Made by a program: the position numbers and the translations under genes. The notes under the pieces are model-generated. The model saw only the letters and a program-made list of their open reading frames with translations. It searched no databases and was not told the DNA's origin. From assembly GCF_030444335.1 (NCBI RefSeq), contig NZ_CP128595.1, positions 2,060,501-2,124,500 of the forward strand: a DNA stretch of 64,000 nucleotides, given 5' to 3'. Positions within the stretch are counted from its first letter, which is position 1; each line of letters begins with the position of its first letter. Shown piece by piece: positions 53,167 to 61,406 of this stretch. The DNA comes from Polaribacter huanghezhanensis. GTDB taxonomy: Bacteria > Bacteroidota > Bacteroidia > Flavobacteriales > Flavobacteriaceae.

Positions 53167-53318
53167 TGTCAGTTCGAGTGTCATGCTTTTGGGCGTGATG
53201 TATCGAGAACAAAATTTTCGTTTTAAAAACCTGTTCTCGATACAACTTTCTTTATTCTCGACTCCGCCTGCCTGCCGCAGGCAAGGCTCGAATTGACAGA
53301 AAATAACTCGAACTGACA
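53167..53318. repeat. composite palindromic element
   Basis: It begins TGTCAGTTCGAGTGTC and ends CTCGAACTGACA. Inside are TATCGAGAACA/TGTTCTCGATA and the TGCCTGCCGCAGGCA palindrome also found at 39404. It is a nested assembly of several TCGAG-family modules, directly after remnant C and before the M28 peptidase 3' end. Confidence 0.85.
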
Positions 53319-53331
53319 TTTAGGTATATTA

Positions 53332-54867
53332 TTATTTTTCCTTTCTAGGAACTTTTTCTGCCATGTTATCCAACGCATAAATAGTCCATGCTAAAATTAC
53401 CGCATTTTTCATAATATCATCTTCGTGTACATATTCTAAAAAGTCAAGGTTGGTGTGGTGCGTTACTTTGTCATAGGCCAATCCATCTTGTATAAATTGA
53501 AAAGACGGAATGTTATAATAATCAAAGGTTTCGTGATCTGTAGAAAGCGTGTTTTCTATAGTGATTGCTCCAGAAGTGATGTTGGCAATTGGTGCAAAAA
53601 CCTTTTCAAAAACAGGTCTCGCAAATTCATTGTTCTGTAAAAAGATTCCTCTGATGGCTCCACCGCCATTGTCTAAATTCAAATAGGCAGATACTTTTTT
53701 AGAATTGGCATTTGGTTTTTCGTCTAAAGCGCCAAAGTGTTTTTTTGCAAACGCAGCAGAACCTAAAAAAGCTTGTTCTTCGCCACCCCAAAGTCCGATT
53801 TTAATAGTTCTTTTTGGTTGATATCCAATCTTCTTCAAAATGCGCATCGCTTCTACCAACACAACACAATTAACTCCGTTATCGGTTGCGCCAGTTGCAG
53901 CATGCCAAGAATCAAAATGTGCACCTAAAAGGATGCTTTCATGTTTTAATTTCGAATCGTTTCCTGGAATTTCTCCAATAATATTTACATTGTTTTGTGG
54001 TTCTTCGTAAAATTCAGTTTCTAAATTCAGACGAATGGTTGGTGTAGTATTTAATTTGAGCATTCTGTACAATCTACCAAAATGTTCTGGCATAATTGTA
54101 AAATTAGGCAACGTTTTAATATCGCTATTTCTAAAATAATACGTTCCGCCAGGATGCAAAACACCTAAATACATAGAACGTGTTGTTAACAGCGCCAAAG
54201 CGCCTTCTGCATCTAAAAATTTTAAGAAAGCTTCGTCGCTTTTGTCTGTGGTTTTCCAACCTTCAAACAATTCTGGTAACGGAGTCACTTTTACTTTAGC
54301 AGCTACTTTTTTGTCCATTTGCTTTAGTTGCTTCTCAGAATATCTTTCTTCTATCTTATCTGTAAGCGATTTTCTTTTCGGCTCTTTTCCTAACAGCACT
54401 ATTTTTCCTTTTAGTTTTCCAGAAAATTGGCTGCGTACTTTGTTCATATCAGCAAAACTTTCAATGCTGATGATTTCGCCAGAAACGTTGCCGTTGGTAC
54501 TTTTAGACATGGTTAACGGATAGGCAGAAATTTTCATATAGTTTGGCGCTACCATTTCTACATTAAAGGTGTTGACGTCCCAACCACGACATTCTAAACA
54601 ATAATTTTCGAAACGTACATTTTGCAAGCCAATTTCTTTCATTTCGTTAGAAATCCATTTGGCTGCTTTGTAGTAATTTCTTGATCCTGTAAGGCGTTGC
54701 CCGTAAACATCTGTAAACTCACTTAGGCTTTGCATCACTTTAGAATTGTTAAAACCTTCATTTCTAATTTCTGACAAGATGCTTTCTGCAGTAGTTACTT
54801 GTGCGTAATTGTTGATAGTAATTCCAAGAAAAAGGAAAAGTGCAATACTGGTTTTTATGTTGTTCAT
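53332..54867 (-). CDS. secreted M28-family aminopeptidase/carboxypeptidase
   Basis: 511 residues with signal peptide (ALFLFLGITINNYAQ). A PA-domain-like middle part is followed by the M28 zinc catalytic domain: LLGAHFDSWHAATGATDNGV (His and Asp ligands), GLWGGEEQAFLGSAAF (catalytic Glu plus ligand), SAYLNLDNGGG and a late His in DKVTHHTNLDFLEY. It should release amino acids or dipeptides outside the cytoplasm. An ordinary housekeeping-type gene on the edge of the accessory region. Confidence 0.93.
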   Translation of the reverse strand: MNNIKTSIALFLFLGITINNYAQVTTAESILSEIRNEGFNNSKVMQSLSEFTDVYGQRLTGSRNYYKAAKWISNEMKEIGLQNVRFENYCLECRGWDVNTFNVEMVAPNYMKISAYPLTMSKSTNGNVSGEIISIESFADMNKVRSQFSGKLKGKIVLLGKEPKRKSLTDKIEERYSEKQLKQMDKKVAAKVKVTPLPELFEGWKTTDKSDEAFLKFLDAEGALALLTTRSMYLGVLHPGGTYYFRNSDIKTLPNFTIMPEHFGRLYRMLKLNTTPTIRLNLETEFYEEPQNNVNIIGEIPGNDSKLKHESILLGAHFDSWHAATGATDNGVNCVVLVEAMRILKKIGYQPKRTIKIGLWGGEEQAFLGSAAFAKKHFGALDEKPNANSKKVSAYLNLDNGGGAIRGIFLQNNEFARPVFEKVFAPIANITSGAITIENTLSTDHETFDYYNIPSFQFIQDGLAYDKVTHHTNLDFLEYVHEDDIMKNAVILAWTIYALDNMAEKVPRKEK

Positions 54868-54951
54868 GATTGGGATTGTTTTGTTTGTAATGTGTAAAAT
54901 TAATGAAGAAAAGAGTTGCTTTTTAGCTCAGTTCTTTGTTATCTCTAGTTT

Positions 54952-56817
54952 TTAATCATTTGCCTTTTTTATATCTTTAACTAGTGCTATTATTTTTTTA
55001 TTAAGTTCATCATTTTCCATTTCAAATCCAGTATTTACTATTTTTTCTGCAACTTTAATCTTATCTATAGTATTTATGGTTTGTTTTGTATTGTTAAGTG
55101 ATTTTTCTATTTCCTTTCTAAGTTCAGGTGCCATAATTCCTTTTAGACTTCCATTTTTATTTTTTTGAATTTTACTAAATAACTCATTACTCAACTTAAT
55201 TGACGGCTTGTAAGTTGGTTTAGAATTCAAGTCGATGTATTTGCACCTATCACCAAATTGTGAGCTATCCAATTGAATATTTTTCACCTTATGGATTGTT
55301 TTTACAGATTCTTTGAAAACTTCAATAGGAATATAGTTTTCAATTTCTCTTAATTTAGTTAACCAACAATAAGATTTATTCTTCTTAAATAGGTTGACTA
55401 TTTCTTTCTTCTTTGGATTGTACCTTTCTCCAGATTTACTCCGATCACTATCCATTATCAATGCATAATTCTGATTTAGAGATTCAATGAAATCAAGATT
55501 TAAATCTCCCTTATTCATTAAAAAATGTTTGTAAGAACTACCACCATAAAACATTATGCTATAGTCTTCTCCTTCAATTAAAGTATTATCAACCTTTTGA
55601 ATTAAATAGTTTAGATAAATTTTGTCACTTTGCCCTTCAACCCACAATAAAAAGTTAGTCTGATATAAGTCATTTGGCTTATAACCCAGTTCCTTAAGAA
55701 TCTGTACTTTCTCAGTTTTAACATCTGAATAATGTAGATTTATTTTTTTATTCTTTTTAGAAACAATGAAAATGGAATTACTTGGTGAATTAATGAAAAC
55801 TGAAGAATGTGTTGAAATAAAATAAGTATGATTTTCAATATTACACATAGCTCTGTACAAGAGCCTTTGCCATTTTGGATGAAGATGTGTTTCTGGTTCT
55901 TCAATAAAGACTAAATGACTTTTAGATCTATTAATAAATATTGGGAACAAGATTATTATTAAAGTTTGGAGACCATCTCCTAATTTATGTACAGGGAATT
56001 GAGTCTCATTACCAATTTTGATATGTAGAACATCATCATCGTATTTAGGAATTAAAGTAATTTTTTTCTTAAACAAATTAGATTCAAGAAAAATTTCAAA
56101 TTCTTTAATTTCGTTTCTCTCGCTTTCATCACCTAATAAAAGTCTTTTGACTCGCTCATAAATTGACAACCCAGTAAAAATTAACCCATTAGGAATTTCA
56201 GCCTGAAAGTAGTCATGCTTTGTACGATTGAGATATATATCGTCAGTTGAAAAAGAATCTTCAGATTGGGCAATTGGACGTAAACCTCTTAGAATTGGAA
56301 TATAGATTTTTTCAATTTTATTATTGTCTTTTCCTAGTTTATTTATGAGATTTCCCAGATTAGTCACATAAGATTTTGTTTGTGAAATTGTTCCTCGTAG
56401 ATGATTTTCATATTGATTTTGTGTCAATTCAAATTCATGAACGTCTAAGGTGCTTAAATACCAATAAATATCCAATATATTGTTAAGCACATCAACTTCA
56501 TTTTTTTCTATTGTTTCTGAGAGTGAATTTAATGAATTCCAATATTTATATTTAATCCCATAAGCCTTTAAACTATCAATTATTCTAATTATTTCTTTTG
56601 TTTGGTTTAGAATATTTAAAATAGTTTCCTCATCAATTTCATATATAAATTTAGTGCCTTTTGATTGCGAAAACAATGTTCTTAAGAAACGACTTTTACC
56701 AGAATTATTTACTCCTACAAAAGTATTTATTTTTCGTATATTACTTAGTATTCCGAAGTATCTACTTCCGCTAAACTCCTCCTCTAATGAACTATTTAGT
56801 TTTATACCTTGTAACAT
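54952..56817 (-). CDS. OLD-like AAA ATPase with TOPRIM domain (possible phage defence)
   Basis: 621 residues. The ABC/SMC-like ATPase part has Walker A FVGVNNSGKSRFLRTLFS (residues 33-50), a signature-like LGDGLQTLIIILFP, Walker B HLVFIEEPETHLHPKWQ and the switch histidine in ISTHSSVFINS. From about residue 385 a TOPRIM domain follows: LLWVEGQSDKIYLNYL (catalytic Glu) and ALIMDSDRSKSG (D-x-D). This order is that of OLD-family nucleases, which act in anti-phage defence. No UvrD-like helicase partner (GajB) is adjacent, so it would be a stand-alone form. Confidence 0.88.
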   Translation of the reverse strand: MLQGIKLNSSLEEEFSGSRYFGILSNIRKINTFVGVNNSGKSRFLRTLFSQSKGTKFIYEIDEETILNILNQTKEIIRIIDSLKAYGIKYKYWNSLNSLSETIEKNEVDVLNNILDIYWYLSTLDVHEFELTQNQYENHLRGTISQTKSYVTNLGNLINKLGKDNNKIEKIYIPILRGLRPIAQSEDSFSTDDIYLNRTKHDYFQAEIPNGLIFTGLSIYERVKRLLLGDESERNEIKEFEIFLESNLFKKKITLIPKYDDDVLHIKIGNETQFPVHKLGDGLQTLIIILFPIFINRSKSHLVFIEEPETHLHPKWQRLLYRAMCNIENHTYFISTHSSVFINSPSNSIFIVSKKNKKINLHYSDVKTEKVQILKELGYKPNDLYQTNFLLWVEGQSDKIYLNYLIQKVDNTLIEGEDYSIMFYGGSSYKHFLMNKGDLNLDFIESLNQNYALIMDSDRSKSGERYNPKKKEIVNLFKKNKSYCWLTKLREIENYIPIEVFKESVKTIHKVKNIQLDSSQFGDRCKYIDLNSKPTYKPSIKLSNELFSKIQKNKNGSLKGIMAPELRKEIEKSLNNTKQTINTIDKIKVAEKIVNTGFEMENDELNKKIIALVKDIKKAND

Positions 56818-56889
56818 TTATGATTGTATTTTTTTTAATAGAGATAACGTGTTTGTGTATGATTTTGTTGCAGTTAAAAGTGCTATCCA

Positions 56890-56959
56890 CTTTCCGCCGT
56901 AGCGGAAAGATAATTAATTTGCGTGAATTCCGATTAAGGAATTCACGCAAATTAATTAT
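56890..56959. repeat. two abutting perfect hairpins
   Basis: CTTTCCGC-CGTA-GCGGAAAG (56890-56909) is immediately followed by a 50-base palindrome with perfect 22-base arms (56910-56931 and 56938-56959) and a GATTAA loop. The second arm contains TTAATTTGCGTGAATTCC. It lies between the repeat-protein gene and the ATPase gene, so it may process or terminate that transcript, or be a small mobile palindrome. Confidence 0.9.
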
Positions 56960-56982
56960 AAACAGTGTTTGAAATAGTTTAC

Positions 56983-57219
56983 TTATCCAGGAAAATTCTC
57001 AACATACTTTATTTTGAAATCAGGGAAGTTTTCTACAATTTTAATTTTGAAGTCAGGAAAATTCTCAACTATTTTCCATTTCCCAGCCGAATTTGGGAAA
57101 TTTTCAACTATTTTAACCTTTAAATCAGGGAAGTTATCAACTACTTTTACTTTAAAGTCGGGAAAATTTTCAACTATTTTAATTTTTCCATAAATCTTTT
57201 TAACATTAACTTTTTTCAT
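56983..57219 (-). CDS. 78-aa protein of six KIVENFPDF repeats
   Basis: After MKKVNVKKIYG the protein is six units of about 11 residues: KIKIVENFPDF, KVKVVDNFPDL, KVKIVENFPNSAG, KWKIVENFPDF, KIKIVENFPDF, KIKYVENFPG. Alternating Lys/hydrophobic residues and a turn at N-F-P-D suggest a small beta-solenoid or amyloid-like stack (inference). No signal peptide. I recall related short repeat proteins in other Flavobacteria but no function. At DNA level the repeats have a 33-base period. Its upstream region shares boxes with that of the 959-aa gene. Confidence 0.82.
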   Translation of the reverse strand: MKKVNVKKIYGKIKIVENFPDFKVKVVDNFPDLKVKIVENFPNSAGKWKIVENFPDFKIKIVENFPDFKIKYVENFPG

Positions 57220-57311
57220 ATTATTTATATTTAATTTCCAGATGAAAGAACTTCTGCCTATATGTATGTTTATTTACCCCACCAATTTACTAAAAGAGAA
57301 CCACAAAACAG

Positions 57312-57470
57312 TGCGGAAAACCACAACTGTTTATAAGTATTATGAAAAACACGTATAACTACCTAGTACAAAAATGGTGTTAACTCCCGGCAAAAGGAGA
57401 ACCAAAAATACCAACTGCCAGTTCTAAATAGATAAGAAGTAGAAGAAGTAGGAGTACAGCAATAAGGAGG
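57312..57470 (-). promoter_or_regulatory. upstream region of repeat-protein gene with shared boxes
   Basis: TGCGGAAAACCACAA (57312-57326) resembles the CGGAAAAC boxes before the 959-aa gene, and 57448-57470 (AGGAGTA-CAGCAAT-AAGGAGG) matches 53058-53080 at 19 of 23 positions. No clear -7 box was found in this 290-base gap. Confidence 0.45.
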
Positions 57471-57512
57471 CGTTTTTTGTTTTTTAAAAGTTTCATGTGC
57501 TGCTACTTTTTG

Positions 57513-57683
57513 TTACTCTTCTTTTTTGTTATTTTCTTGTTGTTGCATTCTATTTCCAATTCCTGCTCCAATTGCTACACCTAGAGCAATCCAAAGGCCT
57601 AAATTATTTGTAGCAACACCAATGGCAACTCCAACTGCAATTCCGATTGCCATTCCTTGTCCTAATTTTTTTTTATTCTTCAT
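57513..57683 (-). CDS. 56-aa glycine-zipper-like membrane peptide
   Basis: An open frame from ATG 57683 reads MKNKKKLGQGMAIGIAVGVA and continues IGVATNNLGLWIALGVAIGA before a charged tail ending NNKKEE. Two short hydrophobic stretches with G-x3-G spacing suggest a membrane hairpin of glycine-zipper type. It lies 15 bases after the MATE gene start in the opposite sense of gene order, i.e. just downstream of the MATE stop on the same strand. Codon use is normal, which supports it being real. Confidence 0.72.
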   Translation of the reverse strand: MKNKKKLGQGMAIGIAVGVAIGVATNNLGLWIALGVAIGAGIGNRMQQQENNKKEE

Positions 57684-57698
57684 GTTTTATCAATGTAT

Positions 57699-59087
57699 TT
57701 AATTCCTATTCGTTTTTTCTGTGTTATTGCTAGTTTTTAATTGCTTGGTGGTTTTATCAATTTCTCGCTTTAAGAAATAGCCTGTTACAATGGTTGCTAA
57801 TGTATCGGCAATCGGGAAAGAAATCCACACGCCCAATTCGCCATAATAGGTTGGCAAGATTAATATCAACGGAATAAAGAAAAACCCTTGTCGAGTTAAA
57901 GTCAATAACAAAGCGGGCGTTGCTTTTCCGATTGCTTGAAAATAAGCAGCTCCAATTAATTGAATCGCAATAATAGGCGTTGCAGCAAAAACCCAGCGCA
58001 TATCTTGTGGCGTTTGCTGTAAAATATCGGCATCAGAAGTAAATAATTGTGTGATATTATCTGGAAAAATCATCAAGACAATAAAAATCAGCGTTGCCAA
58101 TAAAGCGGCATATTTAATGGCTGTATAAATGGTTTCTTTGACTCTGTGATAGTTTTTTGCGCCGTAATTATATCCAGCAATGGGTAAAAATCCTTGCGTA
58201 ATTCCGAATACAGGAAACAAGGCAAACATCAGCATTCTTCCTACAATTCCGTAAGAAGTTACCGAATTAACGCCGCCCAAATCGAATAAAATATTGTTCA
58301 TCAATAAATACGTAACACTAACCGCTGCTTGTCTTGCCAAGGTTACAAAACCCAAAGAGCTAATTTCTGAAACAATACTTTTTGAGAGTTTTAAATGATG
58401 CAAGCCAATGTTTAATTCAGATCTTTTTGTGATAAAAAACCAAGCGATAAAAAAAAAGCACAACATATAAGAAGCTGTTGTTGCCCAAGCAGCACCTTGC
58501 ATTCCGTAATCTAACACATTGATAAAAACATAATCTAAAATTAAGTTTCCCACAGAAGGAATTAACATCGCGTACATGGCAAACTTCGGTTTTCCTTCGG
58601 CTCTAATTACGGTGTTTCCCATCATACAAAGTGCTAAAAACGGCACTCCGTATAAAACAATGGTATAATAGATTTTTGCAGGTTCAAAGATGTCTCCTTT
58701 TCCGCCGAAAGTCGGAATTAAACTGTTGGCGTAAAACAATCCTAAAACAGTCATGGTAAGTGTTACCAATAAAGTCAATGTAATTTGATTGCCAAAAGCA
58801 AAAAGTGCTTTTTCTTTATTGTTAGCACCTAAAGCTCTAGAAATTATGGAAGAACCACCAATTCCAATGCTCATTCCTAAGGCAGAAATAAAAAACGAAA
58901 TGGGCAATACTACATTAATCGCCGCAATGGCAATAGGTCCAATCCAGTTTCCAACAAAAATGGTGTCAATTAAAATATTTAAAGACATTACTAAAATACC
59001 TATAGATGCTGGTGTAGCTTGCTTAATAAGTAGTTTGCTAATGCTTTCGGTTCCTAAACTATTGGATACATTTTTCATAAAAGACAC
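57699..59087 (-). CDS. MATE-family efflux transporter
   Basis: 462 residues with about 12 membrane spans. It opens SISKLLIKQATPASIGILVM and has GIGGSSIISRALGANNKEKA in the N-half and GITQGFLPIAGYNYGAKNYHRVKE in the C-half, the paired MATE signatures. It exports drugs or metabolites by sodium or proton antiport; the substrate is unknown. Confidence 0.93.
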   Translation of the reverse strand: MSFMKNVSNSLGTESISKLLIKQATPASIGILVMSLNILIDTIFVGNWIGPIAIAAINVVLPISFFISALGMSIGIGGSSIISRALGANNKEKALFAFGNQITLTLLVTLTMTVLGLFYANSLIPTFGGKGDIFEPAKIYYTIVLYGVPFLALCMMGNTVIRAEGKPKFAMYAMLIPSVGNLILDYVFINVLDYGMQGAAWATTASYMLCFFFIAWFFITKRSELNIGLHHLKLSKSIVSEISSLGFVTLARQAAVSVTYLLMNNILFDLGGVNSVTSYGIVGRMLMFALFPVFGITQGFLPIAGYNYGAKNYHRVKETIYTAIKYAALLATLIFIVLMIFPDNITQLFTSDADILQQTPQDMRWVFAATPIIAIQLIGAAYFQAIGKATPALLLTLTRQGFFFIPLILILPTYYGELGVWISFPIADTLATIVTGYFLKREIDKTTKQLKTSNNTEKTNRN

Positions 59088-59136
59088 AAATATCTAAAAT
59101 CTTTAGATGAACATTGATACGAATTTAAAAAAAGAT

Positions 59137-59739
59137 TTAACCACAATTTTTTTCAACATCAGGCGATGGTCTATACGCATAATATTGCAACACTTCTTCT
59201 ATCGCCATTTTAAGTGCTTTGTTGATGGGCAACATGTTGTTGCCTAAGAAAAAATCGATTTGATTTAATTGCATATAATATTCTGTAAATACGGGCACAT
59301 GCAATCCTTTTGTAATGGCTTCGGCAGTAGAAGTATAGTTTTCAGCCTGACCTTCTTTGATGATTTTACAGGTTGCCAAACGTAATTTTCCGTATTTATC
59401 TGTGTTGGCAGCAAAACCAAAAAGACGACAAATTAATCCTCTGTATTTGTAATTGCTACAACTTCCTTTTCCGATTCCGGTTAAAGGCGTATAAATCATA
59501 CAAGTTGATGAAGTATTTTTATTGAGTAATTGCAAGGTGTTTTCTGCTTCGTCATTTAAAAACAAATGAAAAGCCCAAGGTAAAAATTCTAAAGGCGAAG
59601 CTTCTACGGTTGGATAGGTACAACATCTTCCGCAACCCGCCACACAACCCAATCCTGACACTTCTTTAAACGAAGTAGTTTCTTGTTCTAATTGATGAAA
59701 AAGTTTTTCTACCAACTGCACTTTTCGTTCTATCGACAT
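59137..59739 (-). CDS. YkgJ-type cysteine cluster protein
   Basis: 200 residues with GCVAGCGRCCTYPTVEASPLEF near residue 30 and two further cysteine sites, STCMIYTPL and KGSCSNYKYRGLICRLFGFA. This is the zinc- or iron-sulfur-binding YkgJ family pattern. The ligand and biochemical role are not established. Divergent from the thioesterase gene. Confidence 0.88.
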   Translation of the reverse strand: MSIERKVQLVEKLFHQLEQETTSFKEVSGLGCVAGCGRCCTYPTVEASPLEFLPWAFHLFLNDEAENTLQLLNKNTSSTCMIYTPLTGIGKGSCSNYKYRGLICRLFGFAANTDKYGKLRLATCKIIKEGQAENYTSTAEAITKGLHVPVFTEYYMQLNQIDFFLGNNMLPINKALKMAIEEVLQYYAYRPSPDVEKNCG

Positions 59740-59825
59740 TGTTTTTTTTATAAGGTAGGCTTAATAAAACCAACGAAGCTTGTTTATTTTTTAATTCGAT
59801 GATTTCTTTTTCAAAAGGGTTCTTG

Positions 59826-59833
59826 TACCTTTG
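59826..59833 (+). promoter_or_regulatory. -7 promoter box for thioesterase gene
   Basis: TACCTTTG matches TAnnTTTG and overlaps the in-frame GTG at 59833, so the ATG at 59851 is the real start. Confidence 0.6.
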
Positions 59834-59850
59834 TGTATAAACTAAAAACA

Positions 59851-60249
59851 ATGTCGCAGTCATCAAATATATTTACCTATCATCATATTGTTACCGAAGA
59901 TGAAATTGATACCCTAAATCACGTAAATAATGTGGTGTATGTACAATGGATTCAAGACATTTCTACCAAACATTGGAACGATTTAACCAAAAACAGTCCA
60001 GATTTGAAATTTGTTTGGGTGGTAACCAGACACGAAATCGATTATAAAGGACAGGCGTTGTTGGGTGATCACATCACTTTTAAAACCTGGGTTGGCGAAA
60101 CCAAAGGAGTTACTTCTGTGCGTCATGTAGAAATTTTAAAAGGCAACAAATTATTGGTAAAAGCACAAACCGTTTGGTGCATGTTACATGCAGAAACACT
60201 AAAGCCAGCGAGAATTACAGAAAGTGTTTTAAAAGTATTACAAACATAG
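59851..60249 (+). CDS. acyl-CoA thioesterase (hotdog fold)
   Basis: 132 residues from ATG 59851. It is a 4HBT-type thioesterase with the motif DTLNHVNNVVYVQWIQDIS (catalytic Asp in the YbgC/FatA-like position), a WVVTRHEIDYKGQALLGD strand pair and a HVEILKGNKLLVKAQTVWCM core. It hydrolyses acyl-CoA or acyl-ACP of unknown chain type. Confidence 0.9.
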   Translation: MSQSSNIFTYHHIVTEDEIDTLNHVNNVVYVQWIQDISTKHWNDLTKNSPDLKFVWVVTRHEIDYKGQALLGDHITFKTWVGETKGVTSVRHVEILKGNKLLVKAQTVWCMLHAETLKPARITESVLKVLQT

Positions 60250-60258
60250 AAATATCCG

Positions 60259-60266
60259 TACATTTG
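60259..60266 (+). promoter_or_regulatory. -7 promoter box for DEAD-box helicase
   Basis: TACATTTG, an exact TAnnTTTG match, ends 20 bases before the ATG at 60287. Confidence 0.55.
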
Positions 60267-60286
60267 CACTTTCAAAACAGCAGGTT

Positions 60287-61405
60287 ATGTCCACATTTAA
60301 AGATTTAGGAGTTCGTAAAGATTTTATCGAATCGTTAAAGGAATTGAAGATTACAGTTCCTACAGATATTCAAGAAAAAACCATTCCAATTTTATTAAAT
60401 TCTGAGGTGGATTTTGTTGGGTTGGCACAAACCGGAACAGGAAAAACGGCTGCTTTTGGATTGCCAATTTTACATAAAATTGATCCGAAAAATGATGCTG
60501 TACAAGCGTTGATTTTATCACCAACAAGAGAATTGGTGCAACAAATAAAAAAGCATCTTTTTAAATACACAAAATATTGCGACGATAAGATTTTTATTGA
60601 AGCGGTGTATGGTGGCGAAAAAATTGACAGACAAATAAACAACCTAAAAAGAACAACACACGTTATTGTTGCAACTCCAGGAAGATTGATCGATTTGATT
60701 GAGCGTGGAGATGTAAACCTTAAAAATGTAAAAAATGTTGTTTTAGATGAAGCCGATGAAATGCTAAGCATGGGTTTTAAACAAGATTTAAATAGAATTT
60801 TAAAATATACTAGCGGAACAGGAAATGTGTGGTTGTTTTCTGCAACGATGCCAGATGAAATTCAAAAAATCATCAAAAAATACATGAGTCCAGATGCGGT
60901 GCGTGTTTCTGTTAATCCAAATAGTTTGGTCAATGAAAACATTACGCATCAGTACATCAAAACAACCATCAAAGAAAAAACGGAATTGATTGTTGCTTTT
61001 TTAGAGAAAAGACCCAACGATAGAGGAATTATTTTTTGTAGAACAAAAGCAGGAACACAAAATTTAACTGCTCAGTTAAAAGAAGAAGGTTTTGCGGTGG
61101 AAGCACTAGAAGGAAACATGCAACAAAAAGAGCGTGATAGAGCAATGCGTATCTTTAAAAAAGGAGATTGTCAGTGTTTAATTTCTACGGATGTTTCAGC
61201 ACGTGGAATTGATGTAAATAACCTAGCATTTGTGATTCATCATCAATTACCAGAACAATTAGAATATTATACACATAGAAGTGGAAGAACTGCTAGAGCT
61301 GGTAAAACCGGATTTTCTTTAGCTTTTATTTTACCCTACGAATTGGAAGAAATTCATAGAATTCAGAAAGATTTAGGGATCAAATTCACAGAGATTTCAT
61401 TTTAA
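60287..61405 (+). CDS. DEAD-box RNA helicase
   Basis: 372 residues, containing only the two-domain helicase core. Motifs: Q-motif region TVPTDIQEKTIP, Walker A AQTGTGKTAAF, PTRELVQQI, ATPGRLIDLI, VLDEADEML, FSATMPDEI, and in the second domain IIFCRTKAGTQ, STDVSARGIDV and HRSGRTARAGKTG. It lacks the basic or RRM tail of CsdA/DbpA types. Probably ribosome assembly or RNA decay. The next gene starts 1 base after its stop. Confidence 0.95.
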   Translation: MSTFKDLGVRKDFIESLKELKITVPTDIQEKTIPILLNSEVDFVGLAQTGTGKTAAFGLPILHKIDPKNDAVQALILSPTRELVQQIKKHLFKYTKYCDDKIFIEAVYGGEKIDRQINNLKRTTHVIVATPGRLIDLIERGDVNLKNVKNVVLDEADEMLSMGFKQDLNRILKYTSGTGNVWLFSATMPDEIQKIIKKYMSPDAVRVSVNPNSLVNENITHQYIKTTIKEKTELIVAFLEKRPNDRGIIFCRTKAGTQNLTAQLKEEGFAVEALEGNMQQKERDRAMRIFKKGDCQCLISTDVSARGIDVNNLAFVIHHQLPEQLEYYTHRSGRTARAGKTGFSLAFILPYELEEIHRIQKDLGIKFTEISF

Positions 61406-61406
61406 A

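Noticed and set aside
53137-53319. Short minus-strand open frame over the composite repeat
   Set aside because: It is the translation of palindromic repeat DNA, with no coding features and no conserved start context.
56983-57219. 33-base DNA periodicity resembling a CRISPR array
   Set aside because: The repeats are contiguous without spacers and form one open reading frame encoding KIVENFPDF units, so this is a coding tandem repeat.
57276-57302. Possible fourth copy of the DUF2461 3' end (CCACCAATTTA followed by AGAGAA)
   Set aside because: Only about 11 bases match before the sequence diverges and no C-terminal codons or stop follow. Too short to separate from chance in AT-rich DNA.
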